From positions 62,001 through 126,000 of the forward strand of contig CBJLMB010000007.1 of assembly GCA_966424055.1 (NCBI GenBank): a stretch of DNA of 64,000 nt. Reading direction: 5' to 3'. The position numbers were made by a program, and so were the translations under genes. Below the pieces are notes generated by a model. It was given only the letters and a program-made list of their open reading frames with translations, ran no database searches and was not told the DNA's origin. This stretch comes from Deminuibacter sp966424055 (GTDB lineage Bacteria; Bacteroidota; Bacteroidia; Chitinophagales; Chitinophagaceae). Below are positions 24,102-32,167 of this stretch, piece by piece (position 1 is the first letter of the stretch; each line of letters opens with the position of its first letter).

Positions 24102-24866
24102 ATGACACAACTATTCGATTTAACCGGCAGGCTGGCATTGGTAACAGGCGGCAATAAAGGTATAGGCAGGGGAATGGCGTTGGGACTGGCCGAGGCTGGT
24201 GCAGATATTATCGTTGTGTCTGGTTCAGTTGAATTGCAGGGAAGTGAAATTGAAAAAGAAGTGACCGCCCTGGGCAGGAAGTTCAAAGCATACCAGGCCA
24301 ACCTGTCTGACAGGGAAAAACTGTATGCATTTATCCAGCAGGTAAAAGCTGAAAACCCGGTGATCGATATCCTGGTGAACAATGCCGGCACTATTATGCG
24401 CAAACCCGCTATTGAACACCCCGATGAATATTGGGATACGGTATTGTCACTGAACCTGGATGCACCTTTCATCCTGGCGCGCGAACTGGCTAAGCCAATG
24501 CTGGAACGTGGCAGTGGTAAAATTATTTTCACCTGTTCACTGCTTAGTTTCCAGGGAGGGATCAATGTGCCGGGCTATGCCGCCAGTAAAGGAGCACTGA
24601 GCAGCCTGGTGAAAGCACTGGCCAATGAATGGGCCGGTAAGGGCATCAATGTAAATGGTATCGCTCCGGGCTATATCGCAACCGATAATACAGAAGCACT
24701 GCGTAATGACGCTGCCAGAAGTAAATCGATACTGGATCGTATACCCGCTGCCCGCTGGGGCGAACCGGAAGATTTTAAAGGCCCCGCAGTATTCCTGGCA
24801 TCAGAGGCCGGCCGCTATGTACATGGCACCATTTTAACGGTCGACGGCGGATGGATGGGGCGCTAG
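24102..24866 (+). CDS. kduD: 2-deoxy-D-gluconate 3-dehydrogenase / 2,5-diketo-3-deoxygluconate reductase
   Basis: A 254-residue SDR: VTGGNKGIGRGMALGLAEAG at the N-terminus, NNAGTIMRKPA, YAASKGA with the full Tyr/Lys pair, and NGIAPGYIATDNTEALR, which is characteristic of KduD. It reduces 2,5-diketo-3-deoxygluconate, formed from unsaturated galacturonate after KduI, to 2-keto-3-deoxygluconate. Adjacent kduI supports this. The frame opens at a TTG (24096), but ATG 24102 is the better start. Confidence 0.9.
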   Translation: MTQLFDLTGRLALVTGGNKGIGRGMALGLAEAGADIIVVSGSVELQGSEIEKEVTALGRKFKAYQANLSDREKLYAFIQQVKAENPVIDILVNNAGTIMRKPAIEHPDEYWDTVLSLNLDAPFILARELAKPMLERGSGKIIFTCSLLSFQGGINVPGYAASKGALSSLVKALANEWAGKGINVNGIAPGYIATDNTEALRNDAARSKSILDRIPAARWGEPEDFKGPAVFLASEAGRYVHGTILTVDGGWMGR

Positions 24867-24942
24867 TACACAGTTGTGCACCTTCATATGCCGGTGCCTT
24901 GTTGTTATGCTTTTTTAAAATGATCATTTGTAATTGTTTAAT

Positions 24943-25773
24943 ATGGAAGTAAGATTTCAGCAAAGTCCCAAAGAAACGCGGCAGATGAATACACAGGAAC
25001 TGCGTGAACATTTTTTGATGGAGCAGTTGATGGAAGATGATAAGATCAACCTGGTGTATTCGCATTACGATCGTGTTATCATCGGTGGTGCAAAGCCGGT
25101 GAAAACAGTATTGCAGCTGCAGACCGATCCCGAATTACGTGCCGGTTATTTTCTTGAAAGAAGGGAGATCGGTATCATCAATGTAGGCGGTGCCGGTGCG
25201 GTAAAAGCCGATGGTGAAACCTACGAAATGGATAAACTGGCATGCGTTTACCTGGGCAAAGGCGTTAAAGAAGTGTATTTCAGCAGCAAAAATGCGGGTG
25301 AGCCGGCGGTTTTCTATTTACTGTCTGCTCCTGCACACCAAACCTATCCCAATCAAAAATATAGCAAAGAACATGCGCAGGGTGGCAGCATGGGCGATCA
25401 GCTTACAGCCAACAAGCGTACTATTTACCGTTATATTCATGCAGAAGGCATCCAGAGCTGCCAACTGGTGATGGGGCTTACCATACTGGAACCCGGCAGT
25501 GTATGGAACACCATGCCTGCGCATACGCATACCCGCCGCATGGAAGCTTATTTTTATTTTGACGTGCCCGAGACACAGCGTGTATTTCATTTTATGGGTG
25601 AGCCAACAGAAACGCGCCATCTGCTGGTAGCCAATCATCAGGCAGTTGTATCGCCACCCTGGTCTATCCATTCCGGTTGCGGTACATCCAGCTATGCATT
25701 TATATGGGGTATGGCCGGTGAAAATTATACCTATTCAGATATGGATCCTGCACCGCTGGCCGAACTCAGGTAA
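24943..25773 (+). CDS. kduI: 5-keto-4-deoxyuronate isomerase
   Basis: A 276-residue cupin-fold KduI: EVRFQQSPKETRQMNTQELR start, MPAHTHTRRMEAYFYFDVP with the zinc-binding His residues and Glu, and PPWSIHSGCGTSSYAFIWGM near the end. It isomerises 5-keto-4-deoxyuronate, the open form of the GH105/lyase product, to 2,5-diketo-3-deoxygluconate for KduD. Family length is matched exactly. TTG 24934 is in frame, but ATG 24943 is used. Confidence 0.95.
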   Translation: MEVRFQQSPKETRQMNTQELREHFLMEQLMEDDKINLVYSHYDRVIIGGAKPVKTVLQLQTDPELRAGYFLERREIGIINVGGAGAVKADGETYEMDKLACVYLGKGVKEVYFSSKNAGEPAVFYLLSAPAHQTYPNQKYSKEHAQGGSMGDQLTANKRTIYRYIHAEGIQSCQLVMGLTILEPGSVWNTMPAHTHTRRMEAYFYFDVPETQRVFHFMGEPTETRHLLVANHQAVVSPPWSIHSGCGTSSYAFIWGMAGENYTYSDMDPAPLAELR

Positions 25774-25857
25774 AACACTGGTGTTAAACAGTAAAAGAAA
25801 ATAGTATTCCTTAATACGAACAGACAGGTTATCAGAACCTCCTTTTTTGCACTGTCA

Positions 25858-26877
25858 ATGAAAAAAGTATTTTGTTTTGGCGAACTGCTGCTGCGGATGT
25901 CACCCGCACTGAATGGTGAATGGATCAGGGAGCACCAGATGCCTGTATTTATCGGCGGGGCCGAGCTGAATGTATCACATGCGCTAGCCAACTGGCAGGT
26001 GCCGGTACAATACTGTACAGCACTGCCCGATCATTATTTGTCAAAGGAGATCTGTAGTGCGCTGCAGCAGAAAAATATCGATACAGCACCGGTACATTTT
26101 TCGGGTAACCGCATCGGTGTATATTACCTGCCACAGGGTACCGACCTGAAGCATGCCGGCGTTATTTACGACAGGGCGTATTCTTCTTTCGGTTCGCTCA
26201 CAACGGGTATGATAGACTGGGAAGAAGTGCTGAAAGATGCTTCCTGGTTTCATTTCAGTGCGATCAGTCCGGCATTGAATCCCGGTGTGGTAGCTGTTTG
26301 CAAAGAAGCCCTTGAAGCCGCATCCAAACTAAAGCTGGCCATTTCTGTCGATCTTAATTACCGGGCCAAATTATGGCAGTATGGTAAAATGCCTGCCGAG
26401 GTTATGCCCGAGCTGGCAGCCTACTGCACGGTGATTATGGGCAACATATGGTCGGCCAACAGCCTGCTGGGGGTACCCTTGCAGGAGGAGCTGATAAATG
26501 CCGGCAGCAGGGATACTTACCTGCAGCATTCAGCGTATACCGCTGATTATATCCGGGAAAAATTTCCCAAATGCAGCACTATTGCACATACATTCCGTTT
26601 TGATACCGCAAATAACGGTATATTGTACTATGCTGCGCTTCACGAAGCGGGCAAACAGTACGTATCGCCCGGGTTCAGTGCTGCTTCTATTGTAGATAAA
26701 GTGGGCAGTGGTGATTGTTTTATGGGCGGCCTGATCTATGGTTTATACAATGGCCATCCTGCACAACAGGTGATCAATTATGCGGCAGCAGCTGCTTTCG
26801 GCAAACTGCAGGAAACAGGTGATGCCACCAGGCAAACAATTTCTTCAATCGAATCAATCATACAGTCATATGAATAA
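25858..26877 (+). CDS. kdgK: 2-keto-3-deoxygluconate kinase (PfkB family)
   Basis: A 339-residue ribokinase-type kinase: FGELLLRMSP start, FIGGAELNVSHALA substrate-side glycine motif, SVDLNYRAKLW, and VDKVGSGDCFMGGL with the catalytic Asp near 285. It phosphorylates 2-keto-3-deoxygluconate to KDPG, uniting the galacturonate, glucuronate and unsaturated uronate branches. Its last eight bases overlap the eda start, so translation is probably coupled. Confidence 0.92.
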   Translation: MKKVFCFGELLLRMSPALNGEWIREHQMPVFIGGAELNVSHALANWQVPVQYCTALPDHYLSKEICSALQQKNIDTAPVHFSGNRIGVYYLPQGTDLKHAGVIYDRAYSSFGSLTTGMIDWEEVLKDASWFHFSAISPALNPGVVAVCKEALEAASKLKLAISVDLNYRAKLWQYGKMPAEVMPELAAYCTVIMGNIWSANSLLGVPLQEELINAGSRDTYLQHSAYTADYIREKFPKCSTIAHTFRFDTANNGILYYAALHEAGKQYVSPGFSAASIVDKVGSGDCFMGGLIYGLYNGHPAQQVINYAAAAAFGKLQETGDATRQTISSIESIIQSYE

Positions 26878-27538
26878 GCATGATATAACACTCAATGCCA
26901 TCCTGGCCAAAGGTATCCTGCCCCTGTACTTTCATGAGGATACCAATATTTGTGTAAATATTCTGAAAGCTTTGTACCAGGCGGGTATCCGTGCGGTGGA
27001 GTTCACCAACAGGGGAGAAGCTGCCCTGCACAATTTTGCCGAGCTGATCAAAGTGCGTAATGCTGAACTGCCCGAGCTGTACCTTGGTGTGGGCACTGTT
27101 AAAAATAAAAAAGCAGCAGATGCATTTGTAGCGGCAGGCGCCGATTTCCTGGTTAGCCCGGGTTATGTGGCAGAAGTAGGTGATGTGGCCAAACAACAGG
27201 GTATGTTGTGGATACCCGGTTGTATGACGCCTTCTGAAATTATTGAAGCAGAAAATGCCGGGCTCAAATTTGTGAAGCTGTTCCCTGGCAGCCTGCTGCA
27301 ACCTGCATTTGTAGATGCCATCCGCCCCATTTTCCCTGATATGAAATTTATGCCCACCGGTGGCGTTGAACTGGAAGAGGAAAATATACGCAGCTGGTTT
27401 AAAACAGGTGTTTGTGCTGTGGGTATCGGCAGCAAGCTGATAAACAAAGCAGTGCTGGACCAGGATAACTATCCGCATTTTATTACAGCACTGACTGAAA
27501 AAGCCATCAATATTATCGAATCTGTTCGTAAAAAATAA
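26870..27538 (+). CDS. eda: KDPG/KHG aldolase
   Basis: A 222-residue class I aldolase: GILPLYFHEDTNICVNILKA, AVEFTNRG with the conserved Glu, GVGTVKN, and FVKLFPGSLL carrying the Schiff-base lysine near 136, followed by MPTGGV. It splits KDPG to pyruvate and glyceraldehyde 3-phosphate. Its ATG lies within the end of kdgK (8-base overlap). An upstream ATG at 26780 is in frame but lies deep inside kdgK and is rejected. Confidence 0.93.
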   Translation: MNKHDITLNAILAKGILPLYFHEDTNICVNILKALYQAGIRAVEFTNRGEAALHNFAELIKVRNAELPELYLGVGTVKNKKAADAFVAAGADFLVSPGYVAEVGDVAKQQGMLWIPGCMTPSEIIEAENAGLKFVKLFPGSLLQPAFVDAIRPIFPDMKFMPTGGVELEEENIRSWFKTGVCAVGIGSKLINKAVLDQDNYPHFITALTEKAINIIESVRKK

Positions 27539-27542
27539 CAGC

Positions 27543-28835
27543 ATGCCAAATACCGGTATCGGTAAATACAGATGGGCGATTGTTGCCTTATTGTTCTTTG
27601 CCACCACTATTAACTACTTAGACCGACAGGTGATCGGCCTGCTGAAAGACTACCTGGCCAAAGATTTTAACTGGTCAGAATCTGACTACAGTAAAATTGT
27701 TATGGCTTTTTCTGCAGCCTATGCCCTGGGTTTGGTGCTGTTTGGTATTGTGATTGATAAAATAGGTTCTAAACTTGGCTATACCATATCGCTGGTTATA
27801 TGGAGTGTTGCCGCCATGGCGCATGCTGTGGCCAAAAGCACCACGGGTTTTGGTATTGCCCGTACTTTCCTGGGACTTGGTGAATCTGGTAACTTTCCCG
27901 CCGCTATTAAAAGTGTGGCTGAATGGTTCCCGAAAAAAGAAAGAGCGCTGGCAACAGGTATTTTTAATGCCGGCTCTAATATCGCTGCTATCCTGGGGCC
28001 TTTCATCATTATGTGGCTTTACCACAATTATGGCTGGCAGGAAGCATTTGTGTGGACCGGCGTGGTGGGTTTTGTATGGCTGATCTTCTGGTGGATCTAT
28101 TATGATGTGCCTTCCAGGCAGAAACGCCTGGGTAAAGCCGAATACGAATACATTCACAGCGACCAGGATGAAGCGGTACCTGCAGATGGCACCGTACAGA
28201 AAGTGAGCTGGGGTAAGATTTTATCAGTAAGACAAACCTATGCTTTTGTATTCGGTAAGTTCTTAACCGACCCGGTTTGGTGGTTTTACCTGTTCTGGAT
28301 ACCCTCGTATTTCAATAAAACATACGGGATGGATCTTACCAAGTCATGGGTGCATGTGTCTACTGTATATGTGGTATCCAGTTTTGGCAGTGTGCTGGGG
28401 GGGTATTTATCGGGTCTTTTTATCAAAAAAGGCTGGCCGGTATACAAAGCGCGCAAAACGGCGATGTTCCTGTTTGCTTTATGCGTGGTACCCGTTGTAT
28501 TTGTACAGTTCACTACCGATATCTGGACAGCTGTTGCATTGATCAGCCTGGCCGCTGCAGCCCACCAGGCCTGGAGCGCCAATATTTTCACCACTGCATC
28601 AGATATGTTCCCTAAAAGGGCGGTGAGCTCGGTGGTAGGCGTGGGCGGTATGGCCGGTTCAGTAGGCGGTATTCTTTTCCCGTTGCTGATTGGTGTAATA
28701 CTCGATCATTTTAAAGCCCTTGATAACCTGAAAGCCGGTTACAATATCATTTTTGTGATTTGTGGAGTGGCTTACCTGGTAGCCTGGCTAACGATGCATT
28801 TGCTGGCTCCGCGTATGGAAAAAGTACAGTTGTAA
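27543..28835 (+). CDS. exuT: hexuronate transporter (MFS, anion:cation symporter family)
   Basis: A 430-residue permease with 12 predicted membrane segments: RWAIVALLFFATTINYLDRQ with the family Tyr-Leu-Asp-Arg, FLGLGESGNFPAAIKSVAEW, and GPFIIMWLYHNYGWQEAF. This is the ExuT-type subgroup, importing galacturonate and glucuronate with protons. It is placed last in the operon, four bases after eda, and a strong terminator follows. Specificity is inferred from the surrounding pathway. Confidence 0.9.
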   Translation: MPNTGIGKYRWAIVALLFFATTINYLDRQVIGLLKDYLAKDFNWSESDYSKIVMAFSAAYALGLVLFGIVIDKIGSKLGYTISLVIWSVAAMAHAVAKSTTGFGIARTFLGLGESGNFPAAIKSVAEWFPKKERALATGIFNAGSNIAAILGPFIIMWLYHNYGWQEAFVWTGVVGFVWLIFWWIYYDVPSRQKRLGKAEYEYIHSDQDEAVPADGTVQKVSWGKILSVRQTYAFVFGKFLTDPVWWFYLFWIPSYFNKTYGMDLTKSWVHVSTVYVVSSFGSVLGGYLSGLFIKKGWPVYKARKTAMFLFALCVVPVVFVQFTTDIWTAVALISLAAAAHQAWSANIFTTASDMFPKRAVSSVVGVGGMAGSVGGILFPLLIGVILDHFKALDNLKAGYNIIFVICGVAYLVAWLTMHLLAPRMEKVQL

Positions 28836-28860
28836 AATAGATAAGCACTTACCTTTTTAC

Positions 28861-28892
28861 AGCGGCTGCCCCCAGGTGGCCGCTTTTTATTT
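28861..28892 (+). terminator. intrinsic terminator of the uronate operon
   Basis: AGCGGC (28861-28866) / GCCGCT (28879-28884) followed by TTTTATTTT, 26 bases after exuT. Confidence 0.88.
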
Positions 28893-28958
28893 TCACCACA
28901 ATATGCTTAACTCAAATTCTGGTTGCAGCAAGGGGTAGAATGAGGCAATTGCCGGGCG

Positions 28959-30299
28959 TTAGAAATGAAGTGTTACCTTGCTCTTTTTATTTTTCCCGGT
29001 GCTGATCCAGCGGGGACCATTTTTTACAGCTTCGATCGCGCCGTTGTTAAGGCTTTTATCGAAAGAACGGACCACTTTAAAATCATAGGGCAACCCGTTT
29101 TCATTCACCAGGAATTCCAGCTCGATATCGCCACCGGTTAATTTGGCATTACCGCCGGTTGAATCTATTTGTTTGTTCAGCTTATTGTACACATACTCCT
29201 GGAACGATTGCCAGCCGCCTTCGGGATATGCTTCAGCGTTTTTCTGCCGGCTGTTTTCTGCTTTTTTCCGGGAACGTATTTCTGTGACCACCATATCTGC
29301 CAGTGATTCGCTGGCATCCTGCATACGCAGTACATTGCTGCCATTGGATTTAATAGGAGCCTGCAGGTCTTCATGCCCCAGCGAGGAAATATGCACGGTT
29401 ACTGCCGAATCCATTGAGCGCAGGGTGAACTTGCCCTGGTCATCCGTCATGGCCATCGATTTTCCGTTTTCCGGTTTAACACAGGCATTGGATATGGGTT
29501 GCTGGCGGCTGTCGAGCACCATACCCTGCAGTACATAACCGTTTGTTGCTATCCGCGTACTGAGCGCCGTTTTTCTTAGTGCCCCATAACCGGTAATACC
29601 GGTGGCTGGAGCCTTATTATCTGCCATTGCAACAGCGCTATCTGTTTTTTCCGCATGTAAGCGCATGGCGCTGGCATTGGGAGCAGCGAATGCTGCGGCT
29701 GTTTCATTATTGGATATGGCAGGTGTGGCAGAAGCAATTGTTGCCGGTTCTGGCTGGGATGGTTTGGGGGCTGCGGCCAGTTCGGCCGGTGGCGTGGCTT
29801 TCGCTTTGGGGAAAGCCAGTGTTTTATTGATCTTTTCCGGTAGTGCTTTTTTCTGTTGCTCAGGTTCTGCTGGCTTAAAACTGTCTGTAACCTGGGGCGC
29901 TGCAGGTGGTGCCGGCGGTGTTACCTGTTTATGCTGCGCCAGCTCCGGCAGGGCAGAGGGGGCGGGTTTATTGAACACAAACCAGCCTGCTGTACCGGCG
30001 CCTGCCAGCAATATCACTGCAGCGGCTACTTTCCACCATTTGCGCGGGGCGGCTGTAAGCGGAACAACTTTGGCTCCTTCCTCTTCTTTTTCTGCCTGCA
30101 ATGCAGCAGCGATCTCGTTCAGGTGTTGCCTGGCTACAGGCAGTGAACTGTTGCCGTATCCTTCAATAGCATCGGCCAGGAAAGGATCCTGCAGGGCAGC
30201 TTTTTCCAGATCGTGCATTTCCCTTGTAGACATACGTCCCTGCAGGTATCGCTCAATATCTGTTAAAGAAAAATGGATATGTATATTTTGTTCAGCCAT
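28959..30299 (-). CDS. anti-sigma-like membrane protein with C-terminal TonB domain
   Basis: A 446-residue protein. Residues about 1-85 are cytoplasmic and anti-sigma-like (LTDIERYLQGRMSTREMHDLEKAALQ-type start). A single membrane helix lies near 90-110 (WWKVAAAVILLAGAGTAGWF), followed by a long Pro/Ala/Lys-rich linker. A carboxypeptidase-type domain follows (about 250-325, MVLDSRQQPISNACVKPENG) and finally a TonB C-terminal-like domain (IELEFLVNENGLPYDFKVV, NNGAIEAVKNGPRW). It overlaps the sigma factor gene by eight bases. The fusion could link energy transduction or envelope sensing to sigma release, which is inference. Confidence 0.75.
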   Translation of the reverse strand: MAEQNIHIHFSLTDIERYLQGRMSTREMHDLEKAALQDPFLADAIEGYGNSSLPVARQHLNEIAAALQAEKEEEGAKVVPLTAAPRKWWKVAAAVILLAGAGTAGWFVFNKPAPSALPELAQHKQVTPPAPPAAPQVTDSFKPAEPEQQKKALPEKINKTLAFPKAKATPPAELAAAPKPSQPEPATIASATPAISNNETAAAFAAPNASAMRLHAEKTDSAVAMADNKAPATGITGYGALRKTALSTRIATNGYVLQGMVLDSRQQPISNACVKPENGKSMAMTDDQGKFTLRSMDSAVTVHISSLGHEDLQAPIKSNGSNVLRMQDASESLADMVVTEIRSRKKAENSRQKNAEAYPEGGWQSFQEYVYNKLNKQIDSTGGNAKLTGGDIELEFLVNENGLPYDFKVVRSFDKSLNNGAIEAVKNGPRWISTGKNKKSKVTLHF

Positions 30300-30864
30300 T
30301 AGCTTCCATGCAATTTTTCAGGTTCCTTCTCCCGTTTTGTATCAGGCTGCGCACTTTATTCCAGTCGCTGCCGGTAAGTTCAGTGATTTCGTGGTAGCAT
30401 TTGCTTTGCAGGTAAAACAGCTGTACCGCCTGTTTCTGGGCATCGGGCAGTTTTTCCAGGCATAGTTCCAGCCGTTTAAAATCCTGTTCCTTTTCGAGCA
30501 CATTATCCAGATGCGAAAAATCTTCCGATTGCATAATGCCTGGTTCCAGGGAAACCGTCATGGTTTTCTTTTCCTTACGTAACTGCATGAGGCAGTGGTT
30601 CTTGGCCACTACATACAGCCAGCTTTTAAAATTATCAACCTGGTGCTGTTGCAGTTTGGAAAGCAGTTCCTGGTAAATATTCATAACGGCATCCTTGGCC
30701 GCTTCTGCGTCTTTCAGGTATTTGATACAGGTTCCGTATACCAGATCGGTATAGCGCAGGTATAAAGTAGCAAGCAACTGCTGGTCGCCGGCTTCGCGGT
30801 ATGCTGCCAGCAGGTCTTCGTCTGTACGGGGCGCTGTTTTCTCGATGTGCCTGATTGAAACCAT
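30292..30864 (-). CDS. ECF-type RNA polymerase sigma factor
   Basis: A 190-residue sigma-70-family protein: region 2 in YLRYTDLVYGTCIKYLKDAE and NFKSWLYVVAKNHCLMQLRK, region 4 in LPDAQKQAVQLFYLQSKCYH with a helix-turn-helix. It starts at ATG 30864 (MVSIRHIEKTAPRTDEDLL). The frame stays open further upstream, but those residues are not sigma-like. The overlapping downstream gene encodes its probable anti-sigma. Targets may include the divergent surface-protein genes at 31092 and 32168. Confidence 0.85.
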   Translation of the reverse strand: MVSIRHIEKTAPRTDEDLLAAYREAGDQQLLATLYLRYTDLVYGTCIKYLKDAEAAKDAVMNIYQELLSKLQQHQVDNFKSWLYVVAKNHCLMQLRKEKKTMTVSLEPGIMQSEDFSHLDNVLEKEQDFKRLELCLEKLPDAQKQAVQLFYLQSKCYHEITELTGSDWNKVRSLIQNGRRNLKNCMEANG

Positions 30865-31091
30865 GTGTAGCTGCCAAATTAAAGAAATATCCCTTACCGC
30901 CCAAGAAGCAGCAGAATTGGTTATGGCCCCTGCAAATGGGCCGGGCGAGCCCATATGCAAGTATAGTGGCCTGAAGAATAACCACTTGTTATCATGGCTT
31001 AATGTGCAAGGCTTCAGCAGGAAGCAAAATTTTTTTTAACTGGTTTTTATGTAATGTTTTTTTAAAACGCATCCTGTTCATAAATGGCACT

Positions 31092-32123
31092 ATGAAACCA
31101 TCCGTACAATTACATATACCTGAGCCCTGCCACGAAAGCTGGGATCGTATGCTGCCGGCAGAAAAAGGCCGGTTTTGCCAGGCCTGTTCCAAACAGGTTG
31201 TCGATTTTAGTACGATGACCGACCAGCAGATACTGCGTTATCTTTCGCAGGTATCAGGTAATGTTTGCGGCAGGCTGGCCACCGACCAGCTGCGGCGCCC
31301 GTTGCAGCCTGCTGTTGTGCAGCACAGGAAGCACTGGTGGTTATCTGCGCTGATGCCATTGCTTTTATTCACCAGGGTGGCTGCACAGAAAAAAGCAACA
31401 CCTGTCAGCCAGGTATCCGCGGTGTCCAACAGAAATCCTATCCTGCTGGGGAAACTGGCTCCTGCCCCGCCTGCACTGGTAACGATCAGCGGAAGAGTTA
31501 CAGATACAGCACATCAGCCCATACCATCTGCTGTTGTTTCCGCTGAAGGATTAAATGTGGATACCATTACAGATGAATCCGGGTATTTTTCATTGCAGGT
31601 ACATGCAGCCGGAAACAACACCATCACGTTGCATGCTGCGGCACCGGGATATGAACAGGTAAAACTGCAGTTGCATGCGGCTGCAACGGTTAAACAGGAT
31701 ATCTGTTTGCCTTTCTCTGCTGATCAGCCCGAAGTGCATACTGTTTTGGCTGGTGGTATTACTGTGTATAACAGCAAAATAAAAGAAGATACCGGTGCTG
31801 CTTTGGTTCATCAACTGATGGGTAAACCGGTTTTCAGCGTTGCGGTGGATACAGACACAGCTGGTGCACAGGATATGGCCGTATTTCCCAATCCCGTTAC
31901 GCATGCAAAATGCCTGACGGTTATAAGCAAAAAAGCAACTGATTTTATACTGCAGGTATTTAATGACAGCGGTGAATTATTGTTATCAAACTATTACAGC
32001 GCATCAAAAAAACTGTCTGTGCAGCTGCCGGTAACACCACGATGGGGAACAGGTATTTTTTATGTGTGCATGACAGATCAGCACAGTAAAAGAAAATATA
32101 CCAAAAAAATTCTCGTGCAATAA
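31092..32123 (+). CDS. Cys-rich N-terminus, membrane helix, carboxypeptidase-type domain and T9SS-like tail
   Basis: A 343-residue protein. Residues about 1-70 hold a Cys pattern (PCHESWDRMLPAEKGRFCQAC...VCGRL) seen in many Bacteroidota proteins and possibly metal-binding. A hydrophobic segment follows near 80-97 (WWLSALMPLLLFTRVAAQ). Next is a carboxypeptidase-regulatory domain (VTISGRVTDTAHQPIPSAVV). Last is a type-IX-secretion-like tail with VFPNPV, LQVFNDSGELLL and KYTKKILVQ. A cytosolic-looking start joined to a secretion tail is odd. The upstream in-frame extension to 31002 is not favoured; ATG 31092 starts the conserved MKPSVQLHIPEPC. Confidence 0.68.
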   Translation: MKPSVQLHIPEPCHESWDRMLPAEKGRFCQACSKQVVDFSTMTDQQILRYLSQVSGNVCGRLATDQLRRPLQPAVVQHRKHWWLSALMPLLLFTRVAAQKKATPVSQVSAVSNRNPILLGKLAPAPPALVTISGRVTDTAHQPIPSAVVSAEGLNVDTITDESGYFSLQVHAAGNNTITLHAAAPGYEQVKLQLHAAATVKQDICLPFSADQPEVHTVLAGGITVYNSKIKEDTGAALVHQLMGKPVFSVAVDTDTAGAQDMAVFPNPVTHAKCLTVISKKATDFILQVFNDSGELLLSNYYSASKKLSVQLPVTPRWGTGIFYVCMTDQHSKRKYTKKILVQ

Positions 32124-32167
32124 TTGTGTAATTCTTTTCTTCAGAACATCCTTAAAAAAATACGGTT

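Noticed and set aside
29602..30465. 287-codon plus-strand frame antisense to the sigma/anti-sigma genes
   Set aside because: It mirrors the Pro/Ala-rich linker of the anti-sigma gene and shows no recognisable domain; a shadow frame.
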